Positions 60,088-64,000 of a stretch of DNA of 64,000 nt are shown here, piece after piece. The stretch lies in the NCBI RefSeq assembly GCF_027853245.1, contig NZ_JAPTZM010000006.1. One strand, written 5' to 3'. Source of the DNA: Atlantibacter subterraneus (GTDB lineage Bacteria; Pseudomonadota; Gammaproteobacteria; Enterobacterales; Enterobacteriaceae). Made by a program: the position numbers and the translations under genes. Below the pieces are notes generated by a model. That model had not been told where the DNA came from. It was given only the letters and a program-made list of their open reading frames with translations, and did no database searches. Positions within the stretch are counted from its first letter, which is position 1, and every line of letters starts with the position of its first letter.

Positions 60088-60873
60088 ATGACAACTCGCA
60101 CGTCCGTTTATCGCGCCCCGGCATTAAGCCGGGGCCTTCAGGTACTCATGCATCTGGCAAATTGCGGCATTCCTAAAAGCATGGGGCAGCTGGTCAGCGA
60201 ACTCAATTCTTCATTTAGTCAACTTTACCGCATCGTCGTTTGTCTGGAAGAGGAAGGGTTTGTTATCCAGGATACGCAGCGTTATTACCATCTCACCGAC
60301 AAACTGCTGTTACGCAATAATCCCCAGTGGGTGCATGAGCTGGCGGCTTCTGCCTGGTGCGCCGCGCAAATGAAAAATTTCACCTGGCAAACAAATCAGC
60401 CCTGTCACCTCGCAGCTCGCAGCGACAACGCCATTCGTGTGCTTGCGCACGCGCATCCGGATTTCACGCCTTCAATCAGCGCACGTGAAGGCTCGGTGTT
60501 AAATACCGTTAAATCCAGTTCATCACTGCTGTTTCTGGCCATGGCGAACGATCAAGACGCATGGATGTTGATGCGAAACTACACGCTGGATCACACTCTG
60601 AGGGGCGTATTAACGGAGCACATTGCCGGGATAGCCTCTCAGGGCTACGCAGAGATCCCCCACGATCGCATTATTGGCTTAACGTCCGTGTCTTATCCCG
60701 TTAAGGGTATTGATGGTTATGCCAAAGCCGCCATCACCTGCCCTTATTTCGATCAATTACCCGGCGATTATCAGGACGTCAAACAAGCGCTGGAAACCCT
60801 CGCCACAACACTGACGGAAGAATTATGTCGAATGATGTTCAGGCCCGAGCTGACTGCCCCCGGGCCTGAATAG
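60088..60873 (+). CDS. IclR-family transcriptional regulator
   Basis: A 261-residue IclR protein. The winged helix is at about 10-65 (SRGLQVLMHLANCGIPKSMGQLVSELN; YRIVVCLEEEGFV), followed by the ligand-binding domain with IGLTSVSYPV. GAGG precedes the ATG at 60088, and the MFS stop is 22 bases upstream, so it may be co-transcribed and autoregulated. A hairpin TTCAGGCCC/GGGCCTGAA overlaps its end at 60838-60870. Confidence 0.85.
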   Translation: MTTRTSVYRAPALSRGLQVLMHLANCGIPKSMGQLVSELNSSFSQLYRIVVCLEEEGFVIQDTQRYYHLTDKLLLRNNPQWVHELAASAWCAAQMKNFTWQTNQPCHLAARSDNAIRVLAHAHPDFTPSISAREGSVLNTVKSSSSLLFLAMANDQDAWMLMRNYTLDHTLRGVLTEHIAGIASQGYAEIPHDRIIGLTSVSYPVKGIDGYAKAAITCPYFDQLPGDYQDVKQALETLATTLTEELCRMMFRPELTAPGPE

Positions 60874-60997
60874 GGTTTAACGCGTTTGCGAATGGCTAAA
60901 ACGGGTTTCATCATTTACGCTCCAAAAGATTATCCTTGTCCGTAATTTGAAAACGTAATGAATGCCTCAGGCACATCATTTATTTTCGCGCCAGCCA

Positions 60998-61534
60998 TTA
61001 CAAATAATCGATGGTGTAATTGATTACTCCGTCTGCCTCCCCGGTGGTAATGGTATCTTCAGTTTGTACATACCTGGCGGTGTAACGCATCACGGCGCTG
61101 TCGCTGCCGGTTTTAATCGCGGCCCAGGGCCACTGAATAACGCTCTTGTCAGGTTTCTGTACTTTTGCAGCCGGTTCGTCAGTCATAATTTTAAGCGCGA
61201 CGCCGCTAGCATGCGTGTTTGTCGGTTCAGTTACGGCGAAATAATCCAGGAAAGCCGCATCTGACGCACCTGAAAGCGAGACATTCACGGTTTCTATTAT
61301 CCCTTGACACCCGCTTAGCGTAATTTGCCAGGCGACCACGGTTGATGAGTCGCTGCCCTTCCCGGAAAAACTGCTTACTAATACGCTGCCCAACTCAATA
61401 TCGGGAACGGTAACCTGACAGGACCCTGCCAATACGGTGCCGGTAAACTGTATCTCTTCGCCGTTGGCCCACGCCAAGGCAGGGCTCATTAATAATAAAA
61501 AGCCAGCGCCTCGCCATAAATTGAGTGCATTCAT
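60998..61534 (-). CDS. Fimbrial subunit (cluster 2, minor or terminal pilin)
   Basis: A 178-residue pilin. The signal peptide is about 24 residues (ending LAWA), then NGEEIQFTGTVLAGSCQVT with the first cysteine. The second lies in LSGCQGIIE. The C-terminus VINYTIDYL has the pilin-type strand with penultimate Tyr. AGGAGG five bases upstream selects ATG 61534 over a longer frame. It is the last gene of the minus-strand fimbrial cluster seen, convergent with the IclR gene. Confidence 0.85.
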   Translation of the reverse strand: MNALNLWRGAGFLLLMSPALAWANGEEIQFTGTVLAGSCQVTVPDIELGSVLVSSFSGKGSDSSTVVAWQITLSGCQGIIETVNVSLSGASDAAFLDYFAVTEPTNTHASGVALKIMTDEPAAKVQKPDKSVIQWPWAAIKTGSDSAVMRYTARYVQTEDTITTGEADGVINYTIDYL

Positions 61535-61580
61535 GCGGCCTCCTGTTCTTGCACCAGGCTTAACGTTTCTCTGTTCCCTG

Positions 61581-62633
61581 TTATGGAAACTCAACATATA
61601 AATTTGCTCTGGCGGTAAACTTTCCAGGCGCAGGCAAATTGTTGGTAGTACTTACCGGGTAAGATGTAAACTGAAAAGACCGCGTGGTTATTGCATTAGT
61701 ACAGTCATCGCAGGTTAATTCAAACGGAATAAGATTCGGGTCGATAACAACGCCATTTTTGTTCTCAATCATGACGCCAATATCAGGATTATCGGACTGA
61801 AGAATTTTAGGGTTAGTGAGATCTGGCGTGGTTTGCATTCGAACCACTAACGCCTGCGCCGGATCAATTCCGGTACATTTGAATTTCAATCGCGTTTCTT
61901 TTTTGTTAAATCCAACCGGCGGCTGGCCAGGAATACCAGTGAAATCTGAAGAGACAATCGAATCGTAATTAATAACAACAGGGTTCCAGGGCGTGCCGGC
62001 GTCGTTAATCACATCGCAGGTATTATTGCTGTGTACCATCGAATTTACATAAATCATAAATTCGGGCTTATTACTGAATTGCCCGGACGTGGTGGAGACA
62101 TAAGTAGCAAACAGCGGCGTGACGACATGCATAGCCCCCACAAACGGCTTCATAATATAAAAATAGAATGTGCCCTGCCCCATTGCGCTGTCAGAAACCG
62201 GGGTATTGCAACTGGTACTGGTGTTAGCTCGCACATTATCAAATGGCGCTGAAGGGTTACCCGGCAAATTACGTAATTGAAGCGCCATATCGACATAGCT
62301 GTTTAATTTATACCATTTTAGTCCTGACGGTGCTTGCGGATGGCTACCGGTACTGGGTGGCAACACAGCCACCGTGCGGTAATAACGCGAGCTGGCGCGG
62401 GTAACGCAACTGCAAGTAATGTTCGCATTCGCCCCCCAGTTTTGGGCACCGCTGTAAAAACCAGGCTGGTTCCAGAAATCAGTGGCATTAACATCATAAT
62501 CGACAGTATATTGATTCGCTCCTCCGCCAAGAATACTTCCCACCGGCGCGCAGGGTTCAGCCTGACTCGGGGCAGAATAGCTGAAATATAAAGATGTAAT
62601 AGTGATAATTAAACCCGTTAATTTTCTAAACAT
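61581..62633 (-). CDS. Fimbrial adhesin (cluster 2)
   Basis: A 350-residue secreted protein. The signal peptide is about 24 residues (ending APSQA), then EPCAPVGSILGGGANQYT. It has several cysteines in the N-terminal half (CSCVTRAS, STSCNTP, NTCDVIND) and a pilin-like C-terminal domain (LKFKCTGIDPAQALV ... LYVEFP). Size and position fit a tip adhesin. The ATG at 62633 is preferred to a GTG at 62645, although the AGGAG spacing (13) is long. Ligand unknown. Composition is AT-rich. Confidence 0.8.
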   Translation of the reverse strand: MFRKLTGLIITITSLYFSYSAPSQAEPCAPVGSILGGGANQYTVDYDVNATDFWNQPGFYSGAQNWGANANITCSCVTRASSRYYRTVAVLPPSTGSHPQAPSGLKWYKLNSYVDMALQLRNLPGNPSAPFDNVRANTSTSCNTPVSDSAMGQGTFYFYIMKPFVGAMHVVTPLFATYVSTTSGQFSNKPEFMIYVNSMVHSNNTCDVINDAGTPWNPVVINYDSIVSSDFTGIPGQPPVGFNKKETRLKFKCTGIDPAQALVVRMQTTPDLTNPKILQSDNPDIGVMIENKNGVVIDPNLIPFELTCDDCTNAITTRSFQFTSYPVSTTNNLPAPGKFTARANLYVEFP

Positions 62634-62635
62634 CT

Positions 62636-64000
62636 TCAGAGACACTCCTGAGTTTTACTAATAAATGTGGTTTGCTGCGATTGTTCTTTCGCTAACGACA
62701 AGTGGAGATCGTAAGGCGCCCGACATTTTTCCGCTGCGCTTCCTCCCCACTGAACGGATAACGCGCCCTTTTCTTGCAAACCGGTTAGCCATACCTGCCC
62801 ATCATCGCCGACTACTGAAGATAGCGGTTCCTTTGCTGTATCATTTTCTAACGTAACGATGGCACCAAAAGGCAAGGGCTTATTTTTATACAATAATGTC
62901 ATGAGCACCCGATTCCCGATTCGCGTTGGAAATTCAACATAGGCAATTGCGCCTTTTGTTGGAATAGCCTGCTTCTGGGACTCAAGTATGTCGATTTTTT
63001 CGTTTAATCCTCGGGTATCCAACGTGATATTAGTCATACGGTAAGAAGCCGATCCTGGAACAATCGCATAACCAAATCTGTCAGTATGAATATTCGTACC
63101 ATTAATAATCATCACGTCAGCGGCATCAGGGGTGTGAACCAGAATATTATTGCTTTCATTAAGCGGTTGTCCCAGGGTTATACCACCGCTATGGGCCATT
63201 ATGCTTCCTTCAAGGTTATAATTATAATTATGTGTATGGGCATCATAACCATAACCGGCACTGGCATTCAGAGCTGAGCCGGTATAGCCAAGTGATGCAT
63301 ACCCACCATATCCCGGATCGTCATCAATATAAGTTTGCTGTACGTTATAATTGACGCTGTTATCATTTGTCGTTCCCCCAACGCTAATCTGTTGGCGGGT
63401 TTGACCATGATTGGTACTCATATTATATGACGTATAGGAATTGGCTAATAAAATGCTGGTAGGAATACTGACTTCAAAAGAGAAGATGTTGTCTGAACGA
63501 TCGTAATCATTTGATTTGCTATAGCTGTACGACAAACCATAGGAAATATTTTTGATATATGAATTCCACCCCATCTGAAACAGATCCTGCGTTTTGTTGT
63601 TCCAGTATTGCTGGCGATTAAAATTTAAATAAATTGAACCAATATCATTAAAATTCTGGGTGATATTGCCCTGCAACTGGCTTCTTAAATGATAATTATC
63701 CTGATAATAACTGCTATCAGCACTGTCATATTCCGCTGATTCTTGTAGGGTATAAAAATTTTTCGTCGAATAGCGATAACCAAGGATCTGCAAATTTGTT
63801 CCTGTCCCAGGAAATGTTTTGGCATACAGAAAACGATACGATTGCCCGGTATATTCTGCACTATTTTTGAATAGTGTTTTCGCCCAGGTTGCATCAACCG
63901 ACAGCGCCCCCAACAGGCCCAGATTCGAACCAATACCCAGCGCCACGGCCTTGTAGCGCTCAGCCAGCTGCATGCCCTCATAAACGGTGATGCCATGCTT
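62636..64000 (-). CDS. Fimbrial outer-membrane usher (cluster 2, 5' part beyond window)
   Basis: The frame is open from the TGA at 62636 to base 64000 on the minus strand, so at least 454 residues of the C-terminal part are seen, with the gene continuing past the window. The barrel segments (YRYSTKNFYTLQESAEY; NNILVHTPDAADV) and the C-terminal PapC/FimD domains (IGNRVLMTLLYKNKPLPFGA; GDDGQVWLTGL) are typical, and two terminal cysteines are present. The internal ATG at 63973 is not the start. Its stop lies next to the adhesin start. Confidence 0.9.
   Translation of the reverse strand, partial: KHGITVYEGMQLAERYKAVALGIGSNLGLLGALSVDATWAKTLFKNSAEYTGQSYRFLYAKTFPGTGTNLQILGYRYSTKNFYTLQESAEYDSADSSYYQDNYHLRSQLQGNITQNFNDIGSIYLNFNRQQYWNNKTQDLFQMGWNSYIKNISYGLSYSYSKSNDYDRSDNIFSFEVSIPTSILLANSYTSYNMSTNHGQTRQQISVGGTTNDNSVNYNVQQTYIDDDPGYGGYASLGYTGSALNASAGYGYDAHTHNYNYNLEGSIMAHSGGITLGQPLNESNNILVHTPDAADVMIINGTNIHTDRFGYAIVPGSASYRMTNITLDTRGLNEKIDILESQKQAIPTKGAIAYVEFPTRIGNRVLMTLLYKNKPLPFGAIVTLENDTAKEPLSSVVGDDGQVWLTGLQEKGALSVQWGGSAAEKCRAPYDLHLSLAKEQSQQTTFISKTQECL

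Overview
The window is chromosomal DNA of an enteric bacterium (Enterobacteriaceae). The evidence is near-identity of NikA-E, FdhF and HypB/E to the enteric families, an R1-type hok/sok locus, AriR-type small proteins, chaperone-usher fimbriae and many sugar-acid cassettes. The genus cannot be fixed from sequence alone; Enterobacter, Kosakonia, Lelliottia or Leclercia are all possible. There is one 2-base N gap at 7403-7404. I saw no tRNA, rRNA, CRISPR array or intact transposase.

Layout. (1) 1-312: 3' end of a TetR-type regulator. (2) 527-7325: a plus-strand operon otnK-otnC-deoR-otnI, a DUF849 beta-keto acid cleavage enzyme, a BASS transporter, an HbpS/GlcG-like protein and an Asp/Glu-racemase-fold protein; it funnels an unknown four-carbon or beta-keto acid to DHAP. 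(3) 7326-7897: a GC-rich, hairpin-filled non-coding block bounded by an inverted 11-mer and carrying the gap. (4) 7898-11704, minus strand: LysR regulator, metal-dependent amidohydrolase and MFS transporter. (5) 11981-13598: three small YcgZ/YmgA/AriR-like proteins and a complete hok/mok/sok type I toxin-antitoxin locus. (6) 13660-15737: a decayed hydrogenase-maturation operon, with hypB and hypE intact, hypC gone, hypD collapsed to an out-of-frame remnant and hypA reduced to its last codons.

(7) 15869-23534: two IprA-like regulators, a chaperone-usher fimbrial operon and a LuxR-type regulator. (8) 23549-31398: MerP-like, MerT-like and Tat-exported transglutaminase-like genes divergent from nikABCDE, which keeps NikR and FNR boxes but has a HigBA-type toxin-antitoxin pair where nikR sits in E. 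coli. (9) 31720-33867: fdhF, selenocysteine formate dehydrogenase H, behind a sigma-54 promoter. (10) 33944-44655: a ten-gene minus-strand operon (GatZ-, GatD- and GatY-like proteins, FucU, sugar ABC importer, aldo/keto reductase, FGGY kinase, DeoR repressor) that looks like an oxidoreductive sugar/polyol pathway. (11) 44959-48884: LacI repressor divergent from an L-talarate/galactarate dehydratase and its MFS transporter, with three operator-like sites.

(12) 48946-55885: ROK repressor divergent from a 1091-residue DUF5107-TPR protein, a sugar porter and an aldose epimerase. (13) 56266-60873: a more AT-rich cassette of a pentonate dehydratase (arabinonate type), an RraA-fold aldolase, an MFS transporter and an IclR regulator. 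(14) 60998-64000, minus strand: an AT-rich second fimbrial cluster (pilin, adhesin, usher cut by the window end).

The main themes are catabolism of unusual sugars and sugar acids through self-contained regulator-transporter-enzyme cassettes, and a nickel/formate/hydrogen module whose hydrogenase-maturation half has been lost while fdhF and nik survive.
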